64,000 nucleotides of DNA, from contig NZ_MVIJ01000010.1 in NCBI RefSeq assembly GCF_002086735.1, forward strand, positions 62,001-126,000, read 5' to 3'. The position numbers and the translations under genes are program-made. Shown here piece after piece: positions 18,830 through 27,852 of this stretch; within the stretch, counting starts at the first letter, position 1, and each line of letters starts with the position of its first letter. The notes below the pieces were generated by a model. The model made no database searches and was not told the DNA's origin. It worked only from the letters and a program-made list of their open reading frames with translations. This DNA comes from Mycobacterium scrofulaceum. GTDB taxonomy: Bacteria > Actinomycetota > Actinomycetes > Mycobacteriales > Mycobacteriaceae.

Positions 18830-20293
18830 ATGACCGAGCCGACGACGCCCGAGGCGATCGTCGGCTCGGTGCCGCTCTCCCGGATGGCGCACGCCTTCTC
18901 GATCCAACTGATCTGCCGCGCACTGGGAATGCTGGCCTCGGTGGTCTCGGTGGCGATGACCGCGCGCTACCTGGGTCCGGGGCGCTACGGCCAACTCTCC
19001 ATCGCGGTGCTGTTCATCGCCATGTGGACCAGCCTCGCCGATCTCGGGATCGCCACCGTGATCGTGCGCCGCGTGACCTCGGGCCAGGGCGACCTCGAGC
19101 GCCTGGTGCGTGTGAACAGCGGCATGGCGCTGATCTACTGCGTTCCGCTCGCCCTGTTGGCGGCCGGGTCGGGCTTGCTCGTCTATCGCGACACCGACGT
19201 GCGGGTGATGCTCGTGGTGCTGTCGGGCGCGCTGCTGATGCAGACCATGACGACCCGCTTCGAGCCGGTGTTCCTTGCCACCGTGCGGTTCTCCGCGGTG
19301 GCCATCTCCGACGTCGCCGGGCGGCTGGGCGCGCTGGGCATGGTCGCCTTCCTGGTCGCCACGCGGGCGGACGTCATCTGGTTCGCTGTTGCCCAACTCA
19401 TTCCGCCCGCCCTGCAGTTGCTGATCCAGGGCGCCGCGGCGATGCGGCACATCTCGGTACGCCCGGTCTTCGCACCACGCGAGGCCGCCGACCTGTTGCG
19501 GGAAAGCCTGCCGCTGATGGGGTTTCTGGTCGTCGGCCTGCTGTACTGCCGCGCCGACGGGGTGATCCTGTCCCTGCTGAGCACGCACGCCGAGGTGGGC
19601 GTCTACGGCCTGGCCTTCACGGTCGCGTTCAACACCATCGTGGTGTCACTGGTCTTCCTCAAATCGACGCTGTCGACGGCCACCGAGCTCTTCGCGCGTG
19701 ACGTCGCCGCCTTCGCCGGGTTCCTGCGCCGCAGCGTGGAGTTGATGTACTTCGTGGCGGTCCCGGTCGCGGTCGTCGGTGCGCTGCTGGCCGGGCCGTT
19801 GATCGGATTGTTCGGCGACGAGGCCTTCGTGGCCCGCGGGACGCCGACGCTGGCGTTGCTGTTCGTCGCCGCCGCCCTGCGCTTCGTCAGCGGCACCCTG
19901 GGCCAGGGCTTGGTCGCCAGCCATCACCAGCGGATCCTGCTCTGGTTGACCGTGGCCACCCTGGTGCTCAACATCGCGCTCAATCTCGCCCTCGCCGGGC
20001 GCCTGGGCGCCGTCGGCCCCGGCATCGCGCTGGTGTGCACGGAGTTCTTCAACATGGTCTTCAGCAGCTGGTGGCTGCGCCGGCACTGCGGTTACCGTAC
20101 GCCGGTGATGTTTGTGCTGCGGGTGCTGATACCGACCGCGGCCAGTGTTGCGGTGACGCTGCTGCTTTGGGGTCAGCACGTGGTCCTCGTTCTGGGGGTG
20201 GCCGCGGTCGCCTACCTGGCCACGAGCGCCGCGGCGGGTCCGCTGCGCTGGTCGGACCTGGCCGCCTTGCGCCGAAATCGGTTGGCGGCATGA
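18830..20293 (+). CDS. Wzx-like polysaccharide flippase (MOP superfamily)
   Basis: A 487-aa polytopic membrane protein with about 12-14 hydrophobic segments and the polysaccharide-biosynthesis/export pattern (N-terminal ARYLGPGRYGQLSIAV, GVYGLAFTVAFN and GLVASHHQRILLWLTV segments). It would move the lipid-linked oligosaccharide across the plasma membrane. It starts six bases after the sugar transferase. Its TGA overlaps the next gene's ATG (ATGA), so translation is coupled to the glycosyltransferase. Confidence 0.85.
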   Translation: MTEPTTPEAIVGSVPLSRMAHAFSIQLICRALGMLASVVSVAMTARYLGPGRYGQLSIAVLFIAMWTSLADLGIATVIVRRVTSGQGDLERLVRVNSGMALIYCVPLALLAAGSGLLVYRDTDVRVMLVVLSGALLMQTMTTRFEPVFLATVRFSAVAISDVAGRLGALGMVAFLVATRADVIWFAVAQLIPPALQLLIQGAAAMRHISVRPVFAPREAADLLRESLPLMGFLVVGLLYCRADGVILSLLSTHAEVGVYGLAFTVAFNTIVVSLVFLKSTLSTATELFARDVAAFAGFLRRSVELMYFVAVPVAVVGALLAGPLIGLFGDEAFVARGTPTLALLFVAAALRFVSGTLGQGLVASHHQRILLWLTVATLVLNIALNLALAGRLGAVGPGIALVCTEFFNMVFSSWWLRRHCGYRTPVMFVLRVLIPTAASVAVTLLLWGQHVVLVLGVAAVAYLATSAAAGPLRWSDLAALRRNRLAA

Positions 20294-22218
20294 AGCGTGA
20301 GTTGGACCGGCAATACCTGAAGGGCCCGGCCGGCGAGGCGACCGAACTGCCCTCGAGCCGACCGCTCGCGGTGCTGATCGTCTCCGACGACGGCCGCGAC
20401 ACGCTCGAGGTGTGCCTGGCCGGCGTCGCCGACCAGCTGCCCGGGCTGGCGGTCTACGTGTACGTCCACGACGACCATCCGAAGGTCCCCGCCGGGCACC
20501 CGGGGGTCCGGTGGGTCTGCGGAACGGCGAAAATGGGCTTCGCCGAGGCCCTTAACGCGCTGGTGGAGCACGCCCCGAGCGATGCCGACCTGCTGCTCCT
20601 CGACGTCAGGGCGCGGGTGCTGGGGCCGTTGACCCGTACCAGGGAGTTGCTGCGCCGGCCCCGCGTGGCCGCGGTCGCGCCGATGGCGCGGGACGACACG
20701 GCGCCCGGCTGGGCGCCGTGGGACACCGCGACCCGCCGCCGGACCCTGCTGCGCGAGCTGGCCACGGGTACGCCGTGCGGGCGGCGCGGCTCGCCGATCG
20801 CGCACCGCTACGCCCGCCGGCCCGCCGAATCGCGGGGCATCGACGGCGATCTGGACCCCGCCTGCCTGGCGATCAACCGCGCCGCGTGGAACGCCGTCGG
20901 GGGCCTCGACGAAGAATTCCTCCGTTTCGGCGCGGCGGCCGACTGGCAGGCGCGGGCCCGCGCGGCGGGTTGGCGGTTGCTCCTGGCCGACGAATTGGGC
21001 GTCGACCGCACCGGGCTCGACGACCGGGGCGCCACACCCGTCCGGCGCCGCCGCGAGCGCGACCTAAAGCGCGCCAATACCGCGCTGCTGCTGGAACACC
21101 AACACAGCGTGCACCATGCGGACGCCTATCTGGCCGCCACCACGCTGTTGCGCCGCGATAGGCGCGCCGGCCGGCGCGCAGACCTGCCCGCCATCGTGAT
21201 CACCACCAACCGTCTGGTCTACGGCGGCGCCGAGCGGCAGAAGGCGCTGCTGGCAACGGAATTGGCTCGGCGTGGCTATCCGGTGACCGTCGTGTGCGTG
21301 CAGCGCTTCGGCCCGATGATCACCGAGATTTCGGACGATGTGCGGGTGGTGCGCCAGCCCTGGTGGGCGCCGGTCGTCGACATCCCCGACGGACCCGCGG
21401 TGCTCATCACCGCCGACACCAACACCGAGGCCGGATTCGCCACGCTGTGGCGGGCCAACGGTGCCGGCCGGCGCTGGTTGGTCGCTCCGCATGTCCCGCC
21501 CGAGGAGGACCGGCCCATCTACTCGCGGGCGCTGACCGCCGCCATGCGCCGCGCCGACGGGATCGTCGTTCTGGCGCAGCGACATTGGGACATGCTGGTC
21601 GCCCAGCACCGGCTCCGGGGGCGGCGATTCCTCGCGCCCAACGGCGTCGCGGTGGGCGGTGACCCGCCCGCCCGGGCCCGGCCACCTGGCGAGCCGGTGC
21701 ATCTGGTCATGCTTTCGCGCATCGTGGAGCACAAGAACCCGCACCTGCTGATCGAGGCGCTCGGCGGCCTGCCCGATATGTCCTGGCGCTTATCGATCTT
21801 CGGCGACGGGCCGGATCGCGCGGCGCTGCAGGCGCGGACGCCCGCCGGCCTGCGCGATCGGGTGCACTGGCGGGGATGGTCGGCCGGCCCGGGACCCGCG
21901 CTGGCGGACGCGGACCTGCTCTGCGTTCCGAGCCGCTCCGAGGCCTTCCCGCTGGTGATCCTCGAGGCGATGGCCCGCGCGGTTCCCGTTGCGGCGTCGG
22001 CGATTTGCGCCGTGCCGGAGATGCTCGACTTCGGCAGGGCGGGATTTTTGGTCGAGCCCGTTTCGGTGGCGGGATGGCGGGACAGCCTGGCCGGGATCCT
22101 GGCCGACCCCGACGCACTGCCGTCGGTCGGGCGGCGCGGGTACGAGCGAATGCGCGAGCACTACACGGTGGAGGCGATGACCGACGCCTACCTCGACGCG
22201 ATCAACGCGGTCTTGTGA
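20290..22218 (+). CDS. Two-domain glycosyltransferase (GT2-like + GT4)
   Basis: A 642-aa fusion. Residues ~20-270 resemble a GT2 domain (LAVLIVSDDGRDTLEVCLAG ... ACLAINRAAWNAVGGLDEEFL), but the usual DxD is LLLDVRARV, so catalytic competence is doubtful. Residues ~295-642 form a GT4 glycosyltransferase with YGGAERQKALLATELARRG, the VMLSRIVEHKNPHLLIEAL nucleotide-domain start and the EAFPLVILEAMARAVPVAAS donor-binding motif. ATG 20290 is fixed by ATGA overlap with the flippase. Sugar donors and linkages cannot be read from sequence. Confidence 0.85.
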   Translation: MKRELDRQYLKGPAGEATELPSSRPLAVLIVSDDGRDTLEVCLAGVADQLPGLAVYVYVHDDHPKVPAGHPGVRWVCGTAKMGFAEALNALVEHAPSDADLLLLDVRARVLGPLTRTRELLRRPRVAAVAPMARDDTAPGWAPWDTATRRRTLLRELATGTPCGRRGSPIAHRYARRPAESRGIDGDLDPACLAINRAAWNAVGGLDEEFLRFGAAADWQARARAAGWRLLLADELGVDRTGLDDRGATPVRRRRERDLKRANTALLLEHQHSVHHADAYLAATTLLRRDRRAGRRADLPAIVITTNRLVYGGAERQKALLATELARRGYPVTVVCVQRFGPMITEISDDVRVVRQPWWAPVVDIPDGPAVLITADTNTEAGFATLWRANGAGRRWLVAPHVPPEEDRPIYSRALTAAMRRADGIVVLAQRHWDMLVAQHRLRGRRFLAPNGVAVGGDPPARARPPGEPVHLVMLSRIVEHKNPHLLIEALGGLPDMSWRLSIFGDGPDRAALQARTPAGLRDRVHWRGWSAGPGPALADADLLCVPSRSEAFPLVILEAMARAVPVAASAICAVPEMLDFGRAGFLVEPVSVAGWRDSLAGILADPDALPSVGRRGYERMREHYTVEAMTDAYLDAINAVL

Positions 22219-22249
22219 ACACGCCCCGGCGGCGGCTCTCGCGGCCGAC

Positions 22250-23119
22250 CTACTCCGCGGAGCGCCGCAGGATCGTCGCCACCGTGCGGGGGGACGTCCT
22301 GTGCTGACCGAATCCGCCGTAGAGGAAGTACCTGGGCTCCACATAGATCCGGTCGATGTCGGTCGGCACGTCCGCGAAGTGCTCCGACAGCGCGGCGTCG
22401 ATGAAGAACGCGTCGGAGCCGGAGTGGGAGTTGCAGCACACCAGGCGGTAGCCGAAGCGGTCGAACAGCGCGGCGTAACTGCTCAGCGACGCACCGAAGT
22501 AGTCGTCGGATTGCCACACATGGTCGGGGTCATAAGCGATCTGGAATTTCACCGGCGGAGGGAACTTACCGTTGTACTCGACGATGAACAGCGCGGGCCG
22601 GATGCCGTCGGACAGGAGTTTGTCCACCAGGTAGATGTCGTTGCCGTCCAGATCGAGGGAGATCACGTCGACCGTGATGGCATCGATCCGCTGCAGGCAG
22701 GACCGGCTCAGCGCAAGGACGTTCTCCGCGGTGACCCACGCCTTCTCGTACGTGAACCGCGGGTGGTCCTCGACGGCGACGGCCAGGTCCTGCCCCCCGA
22801 CCCAGAAGCCCTTCCAACCCAGCGCGGCGAGGATCAGCGTGTTGTTCTCCGTGCCGTCGCCGACACCGAACTCCCCGAAAACGCCGTCGTCGAGCCGCCC
22901 GATGCGGCGCAGGATCTCCAGCGTTATCCCGTCCTCGTCGGTCGCCGAAAAGCATTTCTTGCCGGCGCGGTTGAGCGGGTTGGGATGGTTGGCCTTCAAT
23001 GACTGGGAATGATCGAAAAGGACAAGATCTTTGAGTTGGTCCCGCGTGTCACTGCCGAGGATGCGCCGGATCTTCTGCCGGAGCGATTCTTTCGGCGGCG
23101 GTGTAGCGCTTCTGGGCAT
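22250..23119 (-). CDS. SAM-methyltransferase-like protein (FkbM-type, uncertain)
   Basis: A 289-aa protein with a Rossmann-like SAM segment GEFGVGDGTENNTLILAALG followed by VISLDLDGNDIYLVDKLL and an FDRFGYRLVCCNSHSGSDAFF strand region, reminiscent of FkbM-like or cephalosporin-hydroxylase-like methyltransferases found in polysaccharide clusters. No signal peptide. It sits in reverse orientation between two plus-strand runs: 31 bases after the GT stop and 191 bases upstream of the divergent next methyltransferase. A sugar O-methyltransferase role is an inference. Confidence 0.6.
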   Translation of the reverse strand: MPRSATPPPKESLRQKIRRILGSDTRDQLKDLVLFDHSQSLKANHPNPLNRAGKKCFSATDEDGITLEILRRIGRLDDGVFGEFGVGDGTENNTLILAALGWKGFWVGGQDLAVAVEDHPRFTYEKAWVTAENVLALSRSCLQRIDAITVDVISLDLDGNDIYLVDKLLSDGIRPALFIVEYNGKFPPPVKFQIAYDPDHVWQSDDYFGASLSSYAALFDRFGYRLVCCNSHSGSDAFFIDAALSEHFADVPTDIDRIYVEPRYFLYGGFGQHRTSPRTVATILRRSAE

Positions 23120-23310
23120 TGGAGCCTCAAACTATCACGGTAAGGGCCGCTCATCCCCCGCGTTGGTGAATAGCGGTGGTGCACAACGGCGGTCCGTGCC
23201 GAAATTGGGCACCGATTCGCTTGCCCGCCGCATCGGGCGTGCCGTAGGTTCTCCATTGTCCCGGTGTCTGCCTTGAGGGCGCGGGACACGCCCGGGAGGA
23301 TTTGATAGGC

Positions 23311-24132
23311 GTGCTGTGCCGCATCTGCAGTTCCGCCACCAGTCTGGCGTTCACCCACCAGGTTCTCGCCAAATACGACTGCAAATACTACTTCTGCGAC
23401 AACTGCGGCGGGCTGCAGACCGAGGAGCCGTACTGGCTGGACGAGGCGTATGCCAGCCCGATCGCGGCCGCGGACACCACCATGCTGTGGCGCAATCAGT
23501 ATCTGGCGCGAGCGATGTCGGTGCTGCTGTACTTCCTCTTCGATCACCGCGGCCGGTTCCTCGACGCCGCCGGGGGCTACGGCGTCTTCACCCGGCTGAT
23601 GCGGGACATCGGCTTCGACTACTACTGGACCGACAAGCACTCCCCCAACCTGACCGCGCAGGGATTCGAGGCCGACGCGGGTCCCGGACCGCCCTACACG
23701 GCCGTCACCGCCTTCGAGGTGATGGAGCATCTCACCGACCCGGTCGGGTTCGTCGCCGAGTTACTCGAGACGACGGGCAGCGACACCATCGTCTTCACGA
23801 CCGAACTCTTCGACGGCGCGCCCCCTGCTCCGGGGGAATGGATGTACTACGCGTTCGCCACCGGGCAGCACATCACCTTCTATCAGAGATCGACGTTGGA
23901 GCTGGTCGGAAAGCGACTCGGCCTGGCGTTCCACACCTCCAAAACGCGGTGGTGGCAGCTCGGGGGCATGGGGCTGCACATCTGGACGCGGGCGAAGATC
24001 AATCCGCTGGTGTGGCGGTTGCTCGCCTCCCCCCGCATCACCGGACTCCTCGAGGGCGTGCCACGACGCGCGCTCGAGACCCGGATGTGGACGGACGCCG
24101 ACGTCTTCCTGCAAGCCGGCAACGAACCATGA
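23311..24132 (+). CDS. Class I SAM-dependent methyltransferase with N-terminal zinc-ribbon-like CxxC pairs
   Basis: A 273-aa protein. An N-terminal CRIC ... CDNC pair (about 3-35) could bind zinc. It is followed by the SAM motif RFLDAAGGYGVFTRLMRD and AFEVMEHLTDP, like the methyltransferase_23 group acting on sugars. Start chosen at GTG 23311, which has GGGAGGA ten bases upstream; the TTG at 23302 is too close to that site. Its TGA overlaps the ATG of the next glycosyltransferase (ATGA), so both act in the same pathway. Confidence 0.75.
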   Translation: MLCRICSSATSLAFTHQVLAKYDCKYYFCDNCGGLQTEEPYWLDEAYASPIAAADTTMLWRNQYLARAMSVLLYFLFDHRGRFLDAAGGYGVFTRLMRDIGFDYYWTDKHSPNLTAQGFEADAGPGPPYTAVTAFEVMEHLTDPVGFVAELLETTGSDTIVFTTELFDGAPPAPGEWMYYAFATGQHITFYQRSTLELVGKRLGLAFHTSKTRWWQLGGMGLHIWTRAKINPLVWRLLASPRITGLLEGVPRRALETRMWTDADVFLQAGNEP

Positions 24133-25187
24133 GATCGCCTCGGGTGCTGTGGCTTTCACCCTGGACGCGACCGGCGGTGCGGGTGCAGGCCGAGGGACTG
24201 CTGCGGCGCGGCGCCGACGTGTTGCTGGTGACCTCCGACCGGCACCCGGAGTCGGACGCCGCCCGTGATTACGAGTTGGTGCTCGACCCGCGGTTCAAGA
24301 CCGCCGCGAGCTGGCCGCCCACCTGGAAAGCCTGGCGCCGCATCCGCCGATACCGACCCGACGTCGTGATCGCCGAGATCGTCCGTGACCCGCGCTGGAT
24401 CGCACTCGCCGGGCGGGTTCCCCGCATCCAGGTGGTGCACGACGACCGGCCGCACGACCCCGGCGAACAGGTGCCCCCCTACGAACGCGCGGTCTTCGAC
24501 CGGTGGGGCGCCCGGTCCGCGGCCACCATCACCTACAGCCGGTACGTCGCCGCGGCCGTCGCGAACCGCCGCGACGTCGCAGGCACGCCCGTGCATGTCG
24601 TGCCGCTTGCCAGTGACATTGACCCACAACGGGTCCCACCGTTCGTCGGTCCCGGCGGGCGCCACGACTTCGTGATGTTCGGCCGGCTCAACCCCTACAA
24701 GAACGTCGAGGTCGTCCTCGAGGCGTGGCAGCGCCACATCGTGGGCGGCGGCTGGCGCGGCGACAACCTGGTCCTCATCGGCGACGGGCCGCTGGACGCG
24801 GCCGCCCTGCCCAAACACACCCGCTGGCGCACCGGCAGCTACCGCTACGCCGACGTCATCCCGACCTTGGCCGCGGCGAAAGGCTCGATCTCCCACTACC
24901 GGCGGGCGTCCCAAAGCGGCGTTCAGGTGCTCTCGATGCAGCTGGGGGTGATGCCGATCGTGTCCACCGCGGGCGGCCTGCCCGAGTACCAGCCACCGGG
25001 TTGCCCCCCGATCGGCGTCGACGACGTCGCCGGGCTCGCCGCCGCCTTCGACGTGCTGGCGGACCCGTCCGTCGCGGCGCGGCGCGGCGCCGAGGCCGCA
25101 CGCCACTACGCGCAGCACTGCGATGTCGACATCGTCGCGCAGCGCTTCCTGGAAGTGATCGCCGAGGTGCTGGCCGGCCGGCGCTGA
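24129..25187 (+). CDS. GT4-family glycosyltransferase
   Basis: A 352-aa GT-B enzyme beginning RVLWLSPWTRPAVRVQAEGL, with a nucleotide-binding half starting at FVMFGRLNPYKNVEVVLEAW, the LIGDGPL strand and SGVQVLSMQLGVMPIVSTAGGLPEY donor-site region. The usual E-x7-E is weakened (SGVQVLSMQ in place of EGFGL...E). Start fixed at ATG 24129 by ATGA overlap with the methyltransferase. It converges on the GMC oxidoreductase, with five bases between the stops. Confidence 0.8.
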   Translation: MRSPRVLWLSPWTRPAVRVQAEGLLRRGADVLLVTSDRHPESDAARDYELVLDPRFKTAASWPPTWKAWRRIRRYRPDVVIAEIVRDPRWIALAGRVPRIQVVHDDRPHDPGEQVPPYERAVFDRWGARSAATITYSRYVAAAVANRRDVAGTPVHVVPLASDIDPQRVPPFVGPGGRHDFVMFGRLNPYKNVEVVLEAWQRHIVGGGWRGDNLVLIGDGPLDAAALPKHTRWRTGSYRYADVIPTLAAAKGSISHYRRASQSGVQVLSMQLGVMPIVSTAGGLPEYQPPGCPPIGVDDVAGLAAAFDVLADPSVAARRGAEAARHYAQHCDVDIVAQRFLEVIAEVLAGRR

Positions 25188-25192
25188 TCCGG

Positions 25193-26896
25193 TCACGCGA
25201 TCCTGGAATCGCCCTGGCCGCAAGGCTTTCGGGCCCGCGCCAGGCGTTCGGCGAGCCGGACGCCGAGCGCGATGCCCACCAGGGTCGGGTTGGCCTGGCT
25301 CGACGTCGGCAGCACCGACGTGCTGGCGACGTACAGTGCGCGCACGCCGTGGACCTGTAGGTCCGCGTCCACGACACCGCCGTCCGGCGTGCGCGACATG
25401 CGCGTCGTTCCGGCCTGGTGATAGCCCGCGTGGCCGGCCAGGAACTCGCGTACCGCGCCCTCGACGTCGTCGGTCAGCCATTCCACGCTGCCCGCACCGT
25501 GGCGGCGGAGGTGCTCGTCGATCGCGGCGATGGCCGTCCGCACGCTCTCGTAGTCGGCGTCGGAGAAGTGGATGTGGGTGCGGATCCGGCGCATGCCCAG
25601 GGCGTCGCGGTCGTCGGCGAGCTCCACCCGGCTTTCCCAGTGCGGGAGGTGCTCGCCGTGGTAGTGCAGCAGGTACCGATTGTCGGCGCTGCGCACGAAA
25701 AAGCCCGGCGCCTTGCGGCCCCTGCGGAAGAACCGGGCATAGGAGAAGGTGAGCGCGAACCGCAGCGACGGAAACAGGTCCCGCACGATGTTGCGCAGGT
25801 GCGCAAGGATTTGCGGCCGGCCGTCCGTCTGGGTGTGCTTCAAGCGGATGGCCTCGGCGAGCAGGAAGCGGCCGACCGGGGAGATCAGCGTCAGGTAGAC
25901 GCCGGACAGGATCCCGCTGCCGTGGCGCGGGTCGCTGATCGGCGGATTGACCAGCCACACAGCGGCATTCGGCATTCCCGCCGCGCGCTGCAGGCGCGGG
26001 TCGAAGGTGAATCGCCGCCGTACGTACACCCCGTCGTCGTCGCGCTCGTAGCCGTAGATGACCTGATCGGTGCCGAACCGCACCCGCGCGACCCGGCCTT
26101 CGACGTGGGACATGTACCAGCGTCCGAGGTGACCGCCCGCGTTTCCCAGGCCCGCCGGATGGTGGCGGTCGGACGCGAGCAGCAGGCGGGTCGCCTCCAA
26201 ACCTCCGGTCGCGACGACGTAGTCCGTCGCGACCACGCTGCCCCCGCGGCCGTCGAGTGTCTTGACGACCAGGCGGTCGACGGCGTCACCGGCGGGCGTC
26301 GTCACGATTTCGGTGCAGGTGAGGCCGGTCCACAGGGTGAGCGAGGGGGCGTCGCGCAGCGCGGCCCGATACTCGCTCCCGAAGCGAGTCGGCAGGGCCC
26401 AGCGCTCGAGATCGGTTGTGCGCACGTCGCCGTCGGGGAGCCCGGCCACCATCTCTCCGTGAGCAAGCTCCGGGATGTCGCCGGCGTTGAACGCCGCCCG
26501 CCCGCACGCCGCCCATGCGCAGGCCCGTTGCAGGTACGGCTCGACGTCCGCGTAGCCGATCGGCCAGGGCGCCTGCGCGGTGAGCGGGCGGTCCTCGAAG
26601 TCGATCGGGTCGAATGGGACGCAGCGGCCGCCCCAGAGCGCCGTGGTCCCGCCCACCTGGCGGCGGATCATCAGCTCACCGCTCGCATGGAGATCGTCGT
26701 CCTGCCGTGCGCTCAGCGTCGACAGCCGCTGGGCCGCGAGGTCTTCGCGCTGCGAGCCGCTTTCGATCAGCGCCACCCGGACGCCGGATCGGGCGAGTTC
26801 GAGCGCCGTCGCGATGCCGATCGCGCCGGCCCCGACGACCGCGACGTCGGTCCGGATCGTCGCGTTGGGGGCGAAGTCGCGCGGCCCGCGGATCAC
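25193..26896 (-). CDS. GMC-type FAD-dependent oxidoreductase
   Basis: A 567-aa flavoprotein. The FAD motif VVGAGAIGIATALELARSG is at about 19-37, and RQVGGTTALWGGRC follows the dinucleotide domain. The C-terminal catalytic His and Asn lie in HQAGTTRM and SSQANPT, as in glucose-methanol-choline oxidoreductases. It lacks a signal peptide. It would oxidise a hydroxyl on a sugar, polyol or related alcohol. GTG 26896 overlaps the TGA of the aldo/keto reductase gene (GTGA), so the two are translationally coupled; it is the last gene of the wzz-led minus-strand run. Confidence 0.8.
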   Translation of the reverse strand: MIRGPRDFAPNATIRTDVAVVGAGAIGIATALELARSGVRVALIESGSQREDLAAQRLSTLSARQDDDLHASGELMIRRQVGGTTALWGGRCVPFDPIDFEDRPLTAQAPWPIGYADVEPYLQRACAWAACGRAAFNAGDIPELAHGEMVAGLPDGDVRTTDLERWALPTRFGSEYRAALRDAPSLTLWTGLTCTEIVTTPAGDAVDRLVVKTLDGRGGSVVATDYVVATGGLEATRLLLASDRHHPAGLGNAGGHLGRWYMSHVEGRVARVRFGTDQVIYGYERDDDGVYVRRRFTFDPRLQRAAGMPNAAVWLVNPPISDPRHGSGILSGVYLTLISPVGRFLLAEAIRLKHTQTDGRPQILAHLRNIVRDLFPSLRFALTFSYARFFRRGRKAPGFFVRSADNRYLLHYHGEHLPHWESRVELADDRDALGMRRIRTHIHFSDADYESVRTAIAAIDEHLRRHGAGSVEWLTDDVEGAVREFLAGHAGYHQAGTTRMSRTPDGGVVDADLQVHGVRALYVASTSVLPTSSQANPTLVGIALGVRLAERLARARKPCGQGDSRIA

Positions 26897-27852
26897 GCGG
26901 CGGCACCCCCGCGCAGCTCCGCCGCCAGGGCCAGGAACCGCGCCAGGGTCCCCGGCTCGGGCGGCGCCGACACGGCGGCGGCGGCTTCGGCGACCCGCCG
27001 CGGGTCGGTGCTGCTGTAAAGGATTGCGCGGCAGCCGGTTGCGGCGGCGGAAGCCGAGAGGATCAGCCTGGGCAGCAGCCCGGGCGCGAGCGGATCACAC
27101 TGCAGTGCCTCGCGCCAGCGATCCGCCAAGCCCGCGTCCGCCCGCAGCGCCGCGGTGAGTATGGCGCAGGGTCGTTGCAGCACGCCGAACGCGAGGTCCG
27201 CGGGGCGCGGGGCAGGGCTGAGCAGGTCGGCGCGCACCTGGCTCACGCCCTCGGGGGCGAACGCCGCGGCGAAATCCACTTCGAGCCCCTCGTCCTGCGA
27301 TACGCCCCAGGCGCGAATCTTGCCCTGCCGGCGGGCGCTTTCGAAGAATTGGCGCAGTTCACCGCTCGCCACGGTGTCCCCCGGGCGCGGGCCGTGCACG
27401 AACAGGATGTCGACGTAGTCGACGCCCAGCGCCGTGAGGCTCTCGTCGAGGCTGCGGGCCGCACCCGCCGCGTCGTACACGCGGGCGGCCTCGGGTGCCG
27501 CCTGCCGACGCTTGACGGTGCGCCGCAACGCCGGCGCCCTGCGCAGCAGGGCCCGCGCCGGGGCCTGAAACCGGCCGAGGCGCCGGGCCACGCCGCCGAC
27601 GTCGATGCCGAACTTGGTTGCGACGGTGACGGTGTCGCGCGGGACGGTCCGCAGGAACGCGCCCAGCTCCGCCTCCGCCATGCCGAGGCCGTACATCCGT
27701 GCGGTGTCGAAGTGCGTGATGCCGTTGTCCACGGCCGCGCCCAGCACGGCCATCCGTTCCCGGCGGGACGGCGACTGCATCAGGCCGCCGCATCCGAAGC
27801 CGACCGCGCTCACCCGCAGCCGCGGTCCCGCGAGCTCAACGCGCTCCAACAC
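26893..27852 (-). CDS. Aldo/keto reductase
   Basis: A 319-aa AKR TIM-barrel. Catalytic residues: Asp and Tyr in HFDTARMYGLGMAE, Lys in VATKFGID, and His in LFVHGPRP. An NADPH-binding C-terminal region is present but diverged. Start chosen at GTG 27852, with GAGGG five bases upstream; the longer frame runs through the preceding glycosyltransferase. It overlaps that gene by 17 bases and the next by four, within the wzz-wzy-GT-AKR-GMC run. Together with the GMC enzyme it could invert or oxidise/reduce a sugar hydroxyl (inference). Confidence 0.8.
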   Translation of the reverse strand: MLERVELAGPRLRVSAVGFGCGGLMQSPSRRERMAVLGAAVDNGITHFDTARMYGLGMAEAELGAFLRTVPRDTVTVATKFGIDVGGVARRLGRFQAPARALLRRAPALRRTVKRRQAAPEAARVYDAAGAARSLDESLTALGVDYVDILFVHGPRPGDTVASGELRQFFESARRQGKIRAWGVSQDEGLEVDFAAAFAPEGVSQVRADLLSPAPRPADLAFGVLQRPCAILTAALRADAGLADRWREALQCDPLAPGLLPRLILSASAAATGCRAILYSSTDPRRVAEAAAAVSAPPEPGTLARFLALAAELRGGAAA

